A DNA stretch of 64,000 nt from Tulasnella sp. 424 (Eukaryota; Basidiomycota; Agaricomycetes; Cantharellales; Tulasnellaceae). Below, one piece after another: positions 31,933 through 44,791 of this stretch. A program made the translations under genes and the position numbers. Each line of letters starts with the position of its first letter. Within the stretch, counting starts at the first letter, position 1. The notes beneath the pieces are model-generated. The model saw only the letters and a list, made by a program, of their open reading frames with translations, did not search any database and was not told the origin of the DNA. The DNA lies in NCBI GenBank assembly GCA_019633425.1, contig WSUB01000046.1:62001-126000 (forward strand). The letters run 5' to 3'.

Positions 31933-34889
31933 TGGGATGGGTGGAGAGTATTGGGGGGCGACGAGAGTTGGAATTGGGAGAGAGATTGCAAGAGTGTGTT
32001 TATAGGGAATGACTGGATGGGTCCTTTGGGTTGTCGTCAGAGGCTATGGGACCTTTTTGAGTTGAATTCAAGTCCTCGAGGGGTGGGGAGGATGACGGAG
32101 GGGGCGGGGGGAGAGCGGAAGGGAGAGGCTGGGGAAAGAGTTGGGAAATGGACTGGAAGAGAGAAAGCGGGATTATGTTGCAGATCCGACTAGGAGTTGA
32201 CGGTTGACGGTCGAGATATGAACAACACCCCAGTCCACAGCTAAACGACTTCCAAGATATCCTCCTTTCTAAGTTCAAGTTTCGTGTCCGAGGTCCTCGC
32301 TGGTGAGGGGAGCGGCTTCAAAAATAAGAGGACACAATAATTCTACTTGGCTTGCGTCGATCTGGGAACGTCGGTGGCGAGGAAAGAAATAAGAGGAAGA
32401 GAAATAAGGGAAGGGGGGGAGGGGGGGAAGGAGGAGTATGTACTCAGAAGAGGTGCATGGCTTGTTGAAGAGCGAGCGAGAAGTGGGTGGAGATGGTTAA
32501 AGGATGAAATGTCCTGCGTTTCCCCTGCGCTGGGTTGGGTCACCGAAATCAGTCATTCCCGCTTCCACCCAAAGTCTCGCCCACTCGTCTCTCCCACGTA
32601 GCCTACTTTGGCCTAGCCTCTTCTCACAACGTGCCACACCCATCATCATCATCTCCCTCCCTGTGTCTCTAACGCTCCCAACGCCACCAAATAACCCCCC
32701 GTACACGAGGCTAACTTTTAGTCGCTTTTCGTTGCTTTCATTATCTTGGATGTCTCAGCCCTCACTCATCGGTCGTCGTCGTCGTCGGTCGTCGTTCGAA
32801 CGCTCATAGCCTTTGAGCTTCTGGGCTCAGCCGCCGCCAATTTGCGATCTTCCGACAATAACAGGTCACGTTTTGATGGCTAGACCTTCCCTGAACCCAT
32901 CGACACAGTCGCTCCCGACGAGTGCTCGATGAGCCCCCCTCCCAATTTGTAGAAACCCCCGACCATTCGCCCTCACTCTTCGTCACCCCGTCAACCAGCG
33001 GCAACCCTCCCGTTGCAACCCACTCGAACAACACAACGCATACGAGAAAGACACAGCCACTACCCGCTTTGGCTTTTTTCACCCTCTTTCTTCGATCCTG
33101 ATACGTTCCACGATTCCTATCCATAAGCGACACACTCACCTGCCTAAACCAGACAACCTCAGAATCTACGCCCGCCGTCGCTCTCGGCTGCCCCCGAAAA
33201 CTAAGAAGACGACCACACGCGCATCATCATCAAGGCCGTTTCGCTTTAGTGTTTTCGTTCTCATGCTTGTCAAATCCTTCCCTAGTGGAAAACTCTGATA
33301 GCTAGTCAAGCTGACAAAAGCGTCGAGAAGGAATGTCTTGACCGATATTATGATGCGCCACAGAGATTCCCCAAATGTCCTCCCCTCGTGACCATCCCCC
33401 CCGAAGTAGGTAGTTGACCCACGTCCCAATCCACCGTTTCATAAAGTTCTCCGGGCAGAAGAGCAAAAAGCGACCCAAGCAAGAGCAGCACCCATCTGTT
33501 GTTTCTCGTCGTCGGTGTATGCGTGTCTGCGTGGGGCGGAGAGTGCGGAGGCTTCTCGGACCCTGAGATTTGACGATCGGGTCCAAGGGTCGACTGTGTG
33601 AACATTATCCGACCCAGCAAATCCATACCCCCGCCCACCCCCGCCTCTCTTCCTCTTCCCGAGCATCTTCTATGATAACCGAAGCGTCGACGCGATTTTA
33701 CTTACCGCTTTGGATTTTCTTGATATTTTCTCGGAGTTTAAAACCCGCTGATGATCATGTCTGGCTTGATGAACCATGTGAGTCTAGTCTAAGAAGTACT
33801 ACCCATACTACTCTTTGTACAGCATGGAGGGAAACGAAAGGAAGACGAATACATTACAATATGGCGCGCCCGCCCGCGCAGACAAGCGGGGCTAGCCGCC
33901 CATGCGCCAACATACCACGAACCGCTGCGACGGTTGACGATCATCCGAATTTCCAAAAAAGCGCTAAAAAAAACAAAGACTCCGTACCTCCCTTTCAGCA
34001 CATCACAACGAACGTCACGAAGAGCGAACAATCAAGCCCCCCCTTTTCAGGCGCACCAAAACATCGTCATCATCACCAACCCACCACCGGGCTTGGTCAC
34101 CTATCTCAAAGGGACAAGAGACAAACACCAAAGAAACAGGCTGAACGTTTTAAGTCGGCCGATCGAAATCCACGCTAGCAGAGCTCGTTGGGCCAGCCTT
34201 CATTAAGACACCGGGTAAAAAGCTCCCTTTGCCCCTCCCTTCCTCGTGAAAGGTGGGGTTCTCTCGTGTTCTCGGCGAAAACGGGGGGTTCGGGGTTTTC
34301 GTAAAAACTCCCTCGGCCGGCTCAAGGGTTTGCTCTTTTGGCACGAACGGCATTGGGAAGGGACGTTCGTGTAGGGGCGGATCACCGTCGGTCATTCATT
34401 CACGAGACGACGACGACGAATTATGATCAGGCTCGACTCGAGTGGAGGTCTGATGACTCATCTTTTTTATGTACTTGGACCGTCATCTGCTGACGAGGTG
34501 CTTAACGTTACGGGAGCCCGAAGGACAAGTGCATCCTCGCCGAACGCTAAGACAGTCTTTTTTCGGTCGTGCCGGGGAGGTAAAACGTTCAAGTTCTACG
34601 GCTCCATCCGTGTATTACTAAGAACACCATGAAGATAGGTGGATGCACGAATCTCATGCGTACCAGACGCTCGGCTGAGACCGCGCACTACTGTAATTCA
34701 GAAGGATCCTTCGGAGGGACCTCGACGAGCGTCAAAAGGCCTTTTCGACTCCGCCCACGAACGACGTATCAACCGCTGCCCCCATACCCTGGTTTCTAGG
34801 CTCCAGTACGGAAATTAACACGCACAAGTTGGGTACACATTCCTCGTCTAACGAGTTGCAAGTTGATTCTTCGGCTTCGGTCGGCTCGA
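31933..34889. other. HMG-gene upstream region, gene-poor
   Basis: No gene recognised over about 3 kb. Long polypurine/polypyrimidine patches occur at 32,080-32,150, 32,380-32,440 and 33,600-33,660. These could be promoter or leader sequence of the HMG gene. All open frames lack family patterns. Confidence 0.5.
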
Positions 34890-35940
34890 TCGGCTGAGCG
34901 AAACCTCCGGTATTGTCAACTGAAAGAGATCGAGGCCCCCGTATCCTAATTAAGGTCTTATCTGCTCCGTGGATTATACCGCTGGGACCCTTCAAGCTCC
35001 TGTGAATGTATACCTACGCTGTTTCTGGGCTTTAGGGACTTGGTTTCAGAAGAATACGTTCAACCGTCGAGATGAATGATATCCCATCCATTGCACCGAT
35101 GGGTATCGAAGCCGTGCTCTCATTAAAGCCTTTTCTGCTTCGTGGAATATGTCGCCGAGACCCTTCCGAGTCCTGAGAGGTACATCTACGCTGTTTCTGG
35201 GGCTGTAGGGACGTTTGTTTCACCTGGATACGTTCAACTGTCGAGATGAATGATATCCATCCATTGCACCGATAGGTATCGAAGCCGTACTCTCATTAAA
35301 GCCTTTTCTGCTTCGTGGATTATGTCGCCGAGACCCTTCCGACTCCTGAGAACGTACGTCTACGCTATTTCCGCTCCAGGGACCTCGCGTTAGAGTCGCA
35401 GAGATGGATGGGGGGTTCCACACTATCGCGCTGGTGACTACCGAAACTGCATCCTCATTACAGTCTTTTATGATGTCATCGATGATGTCGCTGGACCCTT
35501 CTGGATCCTGCAAATGTACGCCTGCACCATTTATGCTGGGTTTTTTTTCGTTTCAGAGGAGTGAGGTCAACGGGAGAGATGAACGACAGCCACCCCCGGT
35601 CGCGCCGATCACCACCGAAAACCCGTATCCTAATGAAAGCCTTTGCCGACACCCGCGGGTAAGCCCGATGGGGCCCTTCTGGATCCTGGAAATGTATGTC
35701 TACACCATTTATGCTGGGTTTTTTGTTTTAGAGGAGTCGGTTCAACGGAGAAGATGAACGACATCCACACCACCGCGCCGACGACCACCGAGAAACCGTA
35801 AAGTATTTGCCGACGTCGTGGACTATGCCGCTGGAACCCTTTCAGGCTCGTCTGAATGTACGCTGTTTTCGCTCTAGGTAATTTTTGTTTCATCGGAACG
35901 CGTGTTCAGCCGTAGAGATGAACGACTCTGTCCACAGCGC
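34890..35940. repeat. Degenerate tandem repeat, unit about 160-175 bp
   Basis: At least six imperfect units. The anchor 'GTTCAAC.GTCGAGATGAA' recurs at about 35057, 35231, 35386 (diverged), 35566, 35738 and 35904. The second half of the unit (CTCATTAAAGCCTTTTCTGC...GTGGAATATGTCGC, then CTACGCTGTTTCTGGG) also appears before the first anchor at about 34935. The two copies at 35.06 and 35.23 kb are the most alike. The units have no coding pattern. Confidence 0.8.
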
Positions 35941-38900
35941 TGCGGCAAGCTCCAAGGTTTTTGATCAGGCCGAACGCTCCACGGAGAATCAAGACATATT
36001 GATGTAATATGATACGTGTGCTCTGAATGCAGCCAAGACATTGGGGTTCGCCTAGCTCTTTTTTCTCCTGAACGGTGAGATGTCTTGTCACTTCCGAACT
36101 CCGAGCCGATGATACCCAATTCCTGATGCGAGCAACAAAGAAATCCGAATACGTACTGTTATCGTTTTGGAGTTAAAGCTGAGCGTCGCGTTCCATTCGT
36201 GGTGAAGTCCGGTTTTCATGAACCCCACAGCACAGGTTTTGGCCCACGATAAGCCAGATAGGTTCTTCGAGCAGCAGGATTAACGATATTCCGAGAGACT
36301 GTCCACTTATCTTGGTATCTGTAGCGCTATTCCTAACAAAACAAGGTGCCGAGGTCGGGTAAGACGGGGAGACACGAAATGGAGAACCAAGCAACTACAC
36401 GTGCTTCCCGCACGAGACAAAAGACCTAAGCAAAATCGAGAAATAGACTTCGCCTCCACCAGAGTCCAGTGAAATGATACCTTGTCTTCGAGCCGTGATC
36501 CGCGAGAACGGGACCCAGAAAGCTGACAGAGCACAGGAGGATATCGGGCACTGTTTAATCACGAGACATGAACGAAGCCCGAAGTTGTGGCCGAACGTCT
36601 GCATGCAGCTTAGCAACGTGTTCTTTTCCCTCCCGACGCGATAGTTTCCGACAAGGTGCTTCTATTCGCACTCAAACGCCCAAAAAACCCCACCTATCAA
36701 ACTGCTCCCGCAAGTTACCGCCCATCTGACGGGCATCAGCACGCCGGATCACTGGACGCGCCTTGGACGACGGGAACGTCTGACTTCCATCCATCTGTCT
36801 CGCGAAGTATTCGAAAAGCGCTGCGCAGTTGCAAAAAATGCCCACAGATGCCCGGCTCCGTCAACGTCGAAATTCGAAGAAGAGAGAGGAGGGAGATAAA
36901 ATAATTCCCAATAAATATCGAGAAATATTCGTAGGTCTCTCCCGGGCATCCTCGAGATCGTCGTTTCCAGGCTCATTCATGTAATCGTTATCGAATTCCA
37001 CTGCGGATGGGGTATTTGGGAAGCCGTCGAAGCTGGCGGGAAGGGTTGATTCCCTCGACCCTAAAGGGAAAGAAGGACCGTCTTGTCGTCCTCCATCTCG
37101 GCAGATCTCTCGGAAATCGTTCAAGAAGAAAAATCCAAGTTTTCTCTCTACCAGTGCGGGGAAGCCCTGCAAGCCTAAACTCCGAGAACCCGGATCGCGG
37201 GAATCGACGCACCCGCCCCTCCTGGGACAGTGGGTGTGGCGTGTACATGTGTCAAAGCGCTTTTGGTTTGAGCACCAACCACAACCACTCCAAGCCTTGG
37301 GGAAATGAAATACCCGCTAAAACCCAAAGAATCTGTTCATGTCCACGGACGCCGTTTAATCACGGGACGATTGGACAGGAGGACAGGTGCATTTTTGTTC
37401 ACCGACGGCGAACCGAAGGGAAACGCCTCGGGTGATTGAAAGCCTAGAGCCCGCTACTTGTATGTTACCGTGAGTCGACCCACCCTACATACTAATTCCG
37501 AGGATAAGTAGTTTGCCTAGGGCCGCTGCTACGAAAATCGATCGCTGGCTTTGGCTCAATCCGGTCTGGAGCCCCGCGTACAAGACAGCTTCCAGCCGTC
37601 TTCATCTACGTGGTCTCCTTCTTGCCGGGACTCCCCGCTGGCCTTGCCGCGGGTTCTTGGGATGAGAAAGGAAAAAGGTTTAGCGGAAAGCCGTTGGGTG
37701 CGTGCTTTCAGACTTTCGGCCCCGCTTCCCACCCACGGTGTAAGGAAGGAAGAGGTTAAATGAAATCGTACCCCGAGAATACCAGACTGTCGTTCATCGT
37801 CTCATTTGGAGCAGAGTTTGTGCATTGACTGATAGGAATGTGGACTACTTGGGCTGTGCTCATAGTAACTACTATGATGAAGGAATGTCTTACAGACACG
37901 GACAACATTGGCTTGGCTCAATTAAGGACAGCGCCCAGAGATTCGTAATAACGCTACCAAAAGTAATGAAACCAGGTACAATTGCTTCCATAGTGTCGTG
38001 GATGACAGAGGGGTAATTGGAAAGCCACAGTCTGTGGTATTTCCCGGTAACAGGCTGGACAGCTAGGGAAGTTTGGCGGCGACGGCCAATCAGCTACTAC
38101 CAGTGGCACTACCAATCCCAAACAAAGTAAAGGAGAGCGTGCCCCACGGCCCCCGGCGGGCCGGCTTTGTCCACTAGCGCCCCGAACAGAAGCCAAGACC
38201 AGCCTCAAAAGAAAGCAACAAGGAACATGACAGCTTTCTGCACAGAGCTCCAGGCCATTGGAATCGACTCCTCTTTGAGGAGAGGCACTGTAGTATCTTG
38301 TTTACCTTGGAGCTGCGATGTATTTCCCCGTTAGAAACCTCCGAGAGGGAGAAATACTCGATGCGTCCTTCCGACCGGGAGAGAGAGAAAAAACGTACGA
38401 ACAACTCCACTCCTTCCCCCTTGAGCCAGCAATCTATGCAGGTTCGTACGTGCTTCGTCTACTTAGGGAGTAGTCGAAAACGTGGACTGAGGCGATTGGC
38501 ACGCCTAGAGTCTGGAAGATGGCCAGGGTCGTCGAAAGTTGGTACCCCTGTCTAGATTAGGTAAAGTCGAACCCCTCCAATGTTGTTCCGAAAGATTGGT
38601 TGTCCATCGACGGACTTCGCCATTAGAGCTCCGCACCCACCTTTGATCGTGAAAGGTAAAGTCTGACCGATAGAAGAGTCTCATTATCTAGAGAACGCGC
38701 ACAATGAATTCTGGGGTGATGCTAGTGCCGTTGTGACTCCCAAAGCCACTAGCCGATGCAATGAGCGTGTACTTCATCCTCTGAGGAGTTGGAAGGTTAG
38801 GACCTGTTAGGACGTCATACCGTCAAACCACCCGGAGTTAGCCGTGACGAGGTGCCTTTAGGACCTTGTCCCTTCGGAGTCAGCTGCCTCTTTCAGCTCA

Positions 38901-39474
38901 TGGGCCGAGCATCTGGCAAAGGCCAGGGGATCAGTGCTGTTCATCTCTTCGCCAAGAAATTGCGTGCACCGAGACACTTGCCGCAGCATTCAGATCATGT
39001 ATGGCAGACTGAACCCGAAAGACAGAACAGATGGGCCGTGGGTTGGTTCGATGACGAAGTTAAACCGTCAAATTCGGCAACTCAAGACCACAAACTTCGT
39101 TGCTAGGTCCTTTGAAAACCCCGACGTCGATGAAACGGGAGGCCTGGTGCTTCGAGGGAATGATGGTTGGATGTCGGTCAAGACACGTGGCGTGGGTCGA
39201 GATGATGGAAGGTCCACCCTCAAATGACACAAGCCACTGGTGAGTACGTACTTTCCACCGTAAAAGGTTAATCGTATTAAGAAGTCTAAACGTTTGAGGA
39301 ATAGTAAAGGCCCAGTCTAAGTCGTGGACGCCAACTTCAAGGGAAGTCAGCTGGAGCGAACCGTGGTTTCGTTCTTTTCTGCCGGCTCGGACTCACACGA
39401 CAATATCGTCATTACATCCGAGACCGCAAGCCACCGAGTTTTAGAGTAACGGTGCACGGCCACGGGATTTGCCT
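35941..39474. other. Gene-poor stretch, nothing recognised
   Basis: About 3.5 kb with no gene, RNA or transposon pattern that I can name. The longest open frame (37007-37435 plus, 142 codons) has no known motif. Old, heavily mutated repeats or transposon remnants are likely but unproven. Confidence 0.5.
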
Positions 39475-40409
39475 CTACCGCACCACGGGATGCCGTGGCC
39501 AATCGCCCGCTTTAGCGGCGACATCTTCCAGCGCTGTCACTACAGATAGGAGTTCGTCGTCTGGGCTATCTTCCAACTTCTTGACGTCTCTTTCCATCAG
39601 ATCCGCGAATATCCTTAGTGTACGCTCCATTTCTCCCGAAACAGTCACTCCAGACTCGGCCTTGCCCCCCGAAGGAGCAAGTTCTGCGACCGCCTGAGAT
39701 ATGCTAGTTGCCTTGACGTCGACTAAGCCACAAGCAACCACTTGATTGAACCATGACAGCGGCTCCTCGGTTACGTTAAACGCGAATCCATGGGTCGTCA
39801 GTCGGTGGCGCACTTGGACTCCGATTGACCCTAGTTTTCGCGTTGGGCTCATGAACAGGCCAGTGTGCTCAGACTGCACATGCTTCAAGCCGTGTTCCGC
39901 AACTTGGCGTTGCATGAGTTTCTCCAAGCGGCAAACGTACGTTCGTACGGACATCTAGAAGCAATAAGCAAATTAAGCCGAGTTCGAAGCAGTCCCGGAA
40001 ATGAGACTAATTTGCGAACCTTCATACGACCCAGGTCCAGAAGCGGATAGCCAACTATTTGTCCCGGGCCATGGAACGTCGTTTCCCCTCCTCGATCTGT
40101 GGGAACCCAGTCCGCACCAATTCCAGTTAGTCTGGACTCCTCTGCTGAAAGATCTTGCGCGTTTTGGCGTCGTCCGCCGGTATATGTCGGACGATGTTGA
40201 AGGAGCAATAAAACATCGGGGTACTCGGCTCCCGCTTTTCGTCGGCTCAGTTGCAGCTGATGAATTTGGTGCTGCAATGCGAGAGTCTGTTGGTACGGCA
40301 AAGGTGCCTTGAAGACACGGTAGAGGATTGGCGGCAGCGACATTGAGATCTGACAAAGAGAGAAAAGGCGGTGTGCGAACTTTGGTAGAAGTGAACCGTG
40401 GGTGACCAA
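39475..40409 (-). CDS. LIP2: Octanoyl-[acyl-carrier-protein]:protein octanoyltransferase (LipB/Lip2)
   Basis: Mitochondrial first step of lipoic acid attachment: moves octanoate from acyl carrier protein to lipoyl-domain lysines (e.g. glycine cleavage H protein). Two exons, 40020-40409 and 39475-39954, joined across a 65-nt intron (GTTCGC...TTCTAG), give 289 aa. The start at 40409 yields a Leu/Arg/Ser-rich presequence-like N-terminus (MVTHGSLLPKFAHRLFSL); an in-frame Met at 40343 would remove most of it. Motifs: LLQHRPTYTGGRR, TDRGGETTFHGPGQIVGYPLLDL, VCRLEKLMQ, RKLGSIGVQVRHRLTTHGFAFNV (conserved Lys) and VACGLVDVKATSIS (active-site Cys). It is head-to-head with the uL14m gene, 62 bp apart. 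Function firm. Confidence 0.93.
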
Positions 40410-40471
40410 TTTCTGGGACGCGTTCCACTCTCAACCAAAGCTTTCCATTCTGTTACGCGGCGTAAAACAAG

Positions 40472-40979
40472 ATGCTAGGACTCAAGGCTACGATGACAGT
40501 GGGTAGAGACACTATGTCATAGAAGCTTTGACTAAAGTGATTCTCTCCATTAGATCATCGACAACTCTGGAGCACTGCTCGCCGAATGCGTTAACGTTCT
40601 CAAACGGAAGACCGGACATGGACTTGCTACTGTGGGAGATGAGATTGTCGTAGTCGTCCAAAAGGCTCGGCCAGTGTCAGCGGTTGCTTCTCAGTCCGCG
40701 ACGGCCCTAAAAATACGAAGAGGAGACGTCCGCCGAGCGGTAGTGGTCCGAACGAAGAAGGAAGTAATCCGACCCGACGGAAGGAAGATTCGGTTCGACG
40801 ACAATGCGGCTGTCTTAATCAACAACAAGAAGGAGCTTCTTGCAACTCGTATAAACGGCGTTGTCAGTGCAGATCTTAGAATGAAGGGATGGGGAAAGAT
40901 TGCTAGTGTAGCCCCCAAGGTGCGTTTCTGCCCACTGCTCCCAGTCCTCGTCACGCTAACTCGACTTCAGGTGCTGTGA
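40472..40979 (+). CDS. MRPL38: Mitochondrial large-subunit ribosomal protein uL14m
   Basis: Component of the mitochondrial ribosome. Three exons, 40472-40498, 40554-40919 and 40971-40979, join to 133 aa. The N-terminus is [26 protein letters not shown], where the family usually has 'MI..KS.L...DNSGA'. Then come [44 protein letters not shown] and [23 protein letters not shown]. The last exon is 9 nt (Val-Leu-stop). Length and order match bacterial/mitochondrial L14. Yeast calls this protein Mrpl38. It shares a very short divergent promoter with LIP2. Confidence 0.93.
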
Positions 40980-41257
40980 TGGTTTCAGCTTTTCTTCCAC
41001 TCTTTGCTTTCGAACCACTGTATGATACGCATCACATTTATTCGACGTCGACAATGTCCTTGTCCTACGCTCTCCTGAAAACCCCAATTAATTCGTGAAG
41101 AGGAAGCTATGGACGCAATGGGCCATCCTTTAAGATACAGAGAAGGTTGCAAAATCAAGAAAGTATTCGAAAGAATGAGAGCACGAGAGTAAATGTCCTG
41201 GAGGTCATCATCGGGTATATGCGAGAGCGACTCGGATTGGCCACAGCACGAGCGAAA
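40980..41257. other. Convergent spacer
   Basis: 278 bp between the ends of uL14m (+) and MFS transporter 2 (-). An 82-codon open frame overlapping this spacer (41147-41395 plus) is antisense to the MFS 3' end and is rejected. Confidence 0.6.
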
Positions 41258-43516
41258 CTAGTTAGACAGCTGACCGGGACGGTCCTCACTGACGTTGCCA
41301 GCCTTCTCGCGATCTCCATTCTGGTTTACGACCTCTTCCGGAATCGTGCTCAAGAAGAGACACAAGATAGTCGCGACACAGCACCATGGGATTAAGCTGA
41401 GGAAACTCCATCGGCAGGCTTTGCGGAAAGCGTCTTGAACGATGTCGCGCACATCCGGTGGGAGGTTCAGAATGGCTTGGACGCTTTCAAGGGATCCACT
41501 TGACAAAGACCCCAAAGCTGACATTTGGGTTTTCGATAGCCCACTTGATGCGTTGCTGAGCTTTTTAAGATACGCCTTGACTTCGGATTCGAGTACGGCA
41601 GAGAGCTGGGCGAGGCCAATCGTTCCTCCTGCGGTACGGAACTGCCAAATCCAAAGTCAATCCATCGAATCCTTGCCCTGAACCAAGGAAGAGGACATAC
41701 AAACATGTTCATGGATACAACCGTTGCGACCCTGCTGGCTGGCTGGCAGAATCTGGCCTGGAGAACCAAAGGGGCAAACGTCAAGCCGATCCCGAGTCCC
41801 GTGAAGTACAAGTATCCATTTAATTGCGCTTGCGAGTCCGCAGCGATTGCCGCCGATAATAGGCCTACTGCGATAGGGACGAAGATGCAGCCAAGGATTG
41901 CTGGGTATTTTGGTTGCTTATACCGGTTGGTCAGCCACCTCCCGGTCCACACTCCTCCACCAAGTCCTGAAGAAAAGACGGAGAGTGTAAGTTATCACGA
42001 TTCCAGGGTACCGGTATGAAATGAATGGTCCCAATCGACGCACCAGGTGAGAAAAACAGCAACTGAACACCACTCTGGGTTGGATCCATCCCTTTGACGA
42101 TCGAGAAGAAAATCCCCAAAAAGTAAAACGCGGAGAATAGGACCATCCCCCCAGTCATGGCAGCGAAGCTTGTTGCACAAACGTCGTAGCTTTTGAAGAT
42201 ATCCAATGGAATGGAAGGTTCGGTCAACCTCAACCACTTGGGACAGGTGTATAGGAATGCTGGGAAGCGGCGAGGTTGGCCAACGTATTCTTCGTGTGCG
42301 GCCAGGATGTACCTGGAGATAAGGTACTCCCATGCTACGAAGAGGATGAGGAAGAGGGAACCAACGATGAGCACGACGATGACGATGGGTGCTCTGAAGC
42401 CTCGGGCCTCAATACTTGATCCGAGGGACAGGCCAAGTAGAACCAAAATTCCTCCGGCTATGAAGAAAGCCGTCCCCACCCAATCAACACGGAGAAACTT
42501 CTGAAGAGGCGTTTCACGGGGCCCGCTTGACTGGGCGAGGTATGGCAACGCAGGTGGGAGGGAGAAGTCCTTTAGCCGTTGAGAAGGCTGAGCTGGACGA
42601 AGAATAGGACGAATGAGGAAAACCGTGAGGATCGACGATAAGACAGTTGTAGGCAGGTTGAGAGCAAATATCCATCTGAACGATGCATTGACGAGAGCGC
42701 CGCCAATAACAGGTCTTGATACATCGCATGTTTTTAGCGGAAGACACCCTTCTGAAAATGGAATTCCGGCTTACCCTGTCGAGTACCCGATTGCGTATAA
42801 AACCATCAGCACAGAACTCATGAAGTTGTCTTCCTCCATTGAGCTCGAGTCTGATATGATAATTCGAACGACGGTGACTAAGCCGGCGGCACCAATTCCT
42901 GCAATCCCGCGTCCAATCAGAAGCATTGTCATGCTTTGAGCAGCAGTGCAGAGAGCGGATCCAATTAAGAAGAATAGCATTGCACATTGCCTGATGGTAG
43001 GGGCAAAATTATTTCAGCCATGCAACGAACGTGAGCGTTAGGATGTCCTTACAGTGCCCAATGCCGACCCAGGATGTCAGCGATGCTCCCATATATCGGT
43101 AGAAATACCGTCGAAGTTAGAATATAAGAGGTTCCGATCCATGACTGTAGATTGAGCTTGTTGAAAGCTGACGCGATGTGAGGCTGAGCGGTTGCGACAA
43201 CAGTGTAATCCAGCGTCTCTATGCACAAGACAAAATCGATCAGTAGAGCTCTCCAAACACCAAATTCAACAGCTCCGACATACCCAAGAATGTCGGTATG
43301 ATCAGGCACAACATCAACCTGATCCGAATGTTCCACTTCCCGTAATCGTTCGGTGGGGTTTGCTTGCCTGGAGCATCTGCGCGCGTTCCAGGTGCCAGGA
43401 GGGCCGTGTTAGTTTCAGATGCATATGCTTGATCAGGGGGATAATCATTTCGACCGGGACCGTGTGCAGAAAAAGGATCTCGGTATGGAGAATGACGCGG
43501 TTGGTTTTGAGATTCC
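41258..43516 (-). CDS. Major facilitator superfamily transporter, 14-TM DHA2/Tri12-like
   Basis: Membrane transporter of unknown substrate. Start taken at 43516 (MESQNQPRHSPYRDPFSAHG...); an in-frame Met at 43617 is also possible. About 75 hydrophilic residues precede TM1 (RLMLCLIIPTFL). Landmarks: ETLDYTVVATAQPHIASAF (motif of 14-TM drug transporters), SWIGTSYILTSTVFLPIYGSIADILGR, LLIGRGIAGIGAAGLVTVVRI and YAIGYSTGPVIGGALV. A long central block follows with WVGTAFFIAGGILVLLGLSLG, IVIVVLIVGSLFLILFVAWEYL and AAMTGGMVLFSAFYFLGIFF. The C-terminal helices include GYLYFTGLGIGLTFAPLVLQA and end RWSFLSLIPWCCVATILCLFL with a charged tail. Several short introns, none disruptive. Family firm. Confidence 0.88.
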
Positions 43517-44791
43517 ATGGCAGGGATGTAGAAGTAGGTTGAGGAAGATTGATTGTCCAATAATTCTTCCGTTTTTCCCGTTCTTATACAGGCATCTCGT
43601 TGATGAGCATCAATCACAGCGTCGAGTAGCGGTCAAGCAGCGAAGCTGAGCAACGGAGATCCAACCCGCGTCAGGGTCCCACGTTTAAAGGGTCCCAAGA
43701 CGGAGAGCATCTCCGAGACAGACTGCAGGGCCTCACGATCGATGCGAAAATGGCAGCCGCCACCTGGTAGCCATGCATTTTGGGAGATGCTGTGCTGATA
43801 TACAGTAGCAGCTGCATCTTTGCCGTGTTGTTATAGCGCCTGCATCTTTGCCGTGCTGACATAGCGCCGGCGTCTCTGGAGCAGCCTGGGAATGTCTGAA
43901 CACAGCTGCAAGGGCCTCAATGTGCTCCTCCGAGGATCTTCGAGACACGCAGCTCAATCTCGCTTTGACGGACAAGTGCTGTGTGACTGTGGGTAAGTTC
44001 GGTTACGGAATTGGGCTGCCGGAAGCTCACAGCATTGGCGTTTTGGGCTCTCTCCGTAGGCTTGGCGCCCTATTTTCGTTGCGGTTGAACGCCCGTCGCT
44101 CCTCTCGCAGAGAAATGTGTGTCCTTTTTCTTTTCTTTTGGAAAGTTCAAACAAATACTGATCTAGTAATCTTACCGGTGAGTCACCAATAGTTTAACGA
44201 TGCAGTGAGGGAAAGCATCAACCGGATTTGAGAGCTCTCGTTAACGGGAAGGCTTGAGCTTCGAGGCAGCCCAATGCATCTCGTCATACGCCCACAATCG
44301 TTGATATGGCGTTATGTTTGTCACCGGGGCCTCAGCGCGACTGTTGTCAGATATACCCCGCCTCCGTGAAGCAAAATCACAAGCTCAAGATGTTCATCAT
44401 ACAAATCAGGCTAGAAATTTAACGATTACTTGAATTCTGGATTGAGAAGTGCCTTCTGAATCTCACTCACTTGCCTTGGGCCCAGCAAGGGCTGGTGGCC
44501 TGTGCAAACGAACCTTCCTGCGTCGCCGAAACCCGTGTCCCCATTGATAGCTACTAGAGCAAGGCCCATCCATAGGCTGCGAGACAGACGATGGAAGTTC
44601 GAAGAGACGTCTGATGACCTTGGATATTGGTCACAGAGGGCAGCCCGTTGTTTGACGGTCATCCGTAAGTCTCACCCCGTCTGCTTACGTAACACGTGGT
44701 GCGGTTACTCGCAAACTCCGGTTGGACCGTCAATTCACGTCCTGCTTTCTCCCATCACCCTCCCCTCAACACCCGTTAACGACACTTTAAG
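43517..44791. other. Divergent intergenic region
   Basis: Between MFS transporter 2 (-) and the acyl-CoA synthetase gene (+). It contains a 28-bp direct repeat (43813-43868). Other open frames have no family pattern. Confidence 0.6.
43813..43868 (+). repeat. 28-bp direct repeat, two units
   Basis: TGCATCTTTGCCGTG followed by a variable TGTTGTTAT/CTGACAT-like middle and TAGCGCC, at 43813-43840 and 43841-43868. The two units differ at only a few bases. Confidence 0.75.

Noticed and set aside
34890..35940. CRISPR-like array
   Set aside because: The genome is eukaryotic; units are long, degenerate and lack short identical repeats with unique spacers.
37007..37435. 142-codon open frame in the gene-poor region
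   Set aside because: No domain, no plausible splice partners, and composition like surrounding non-coding DNA.
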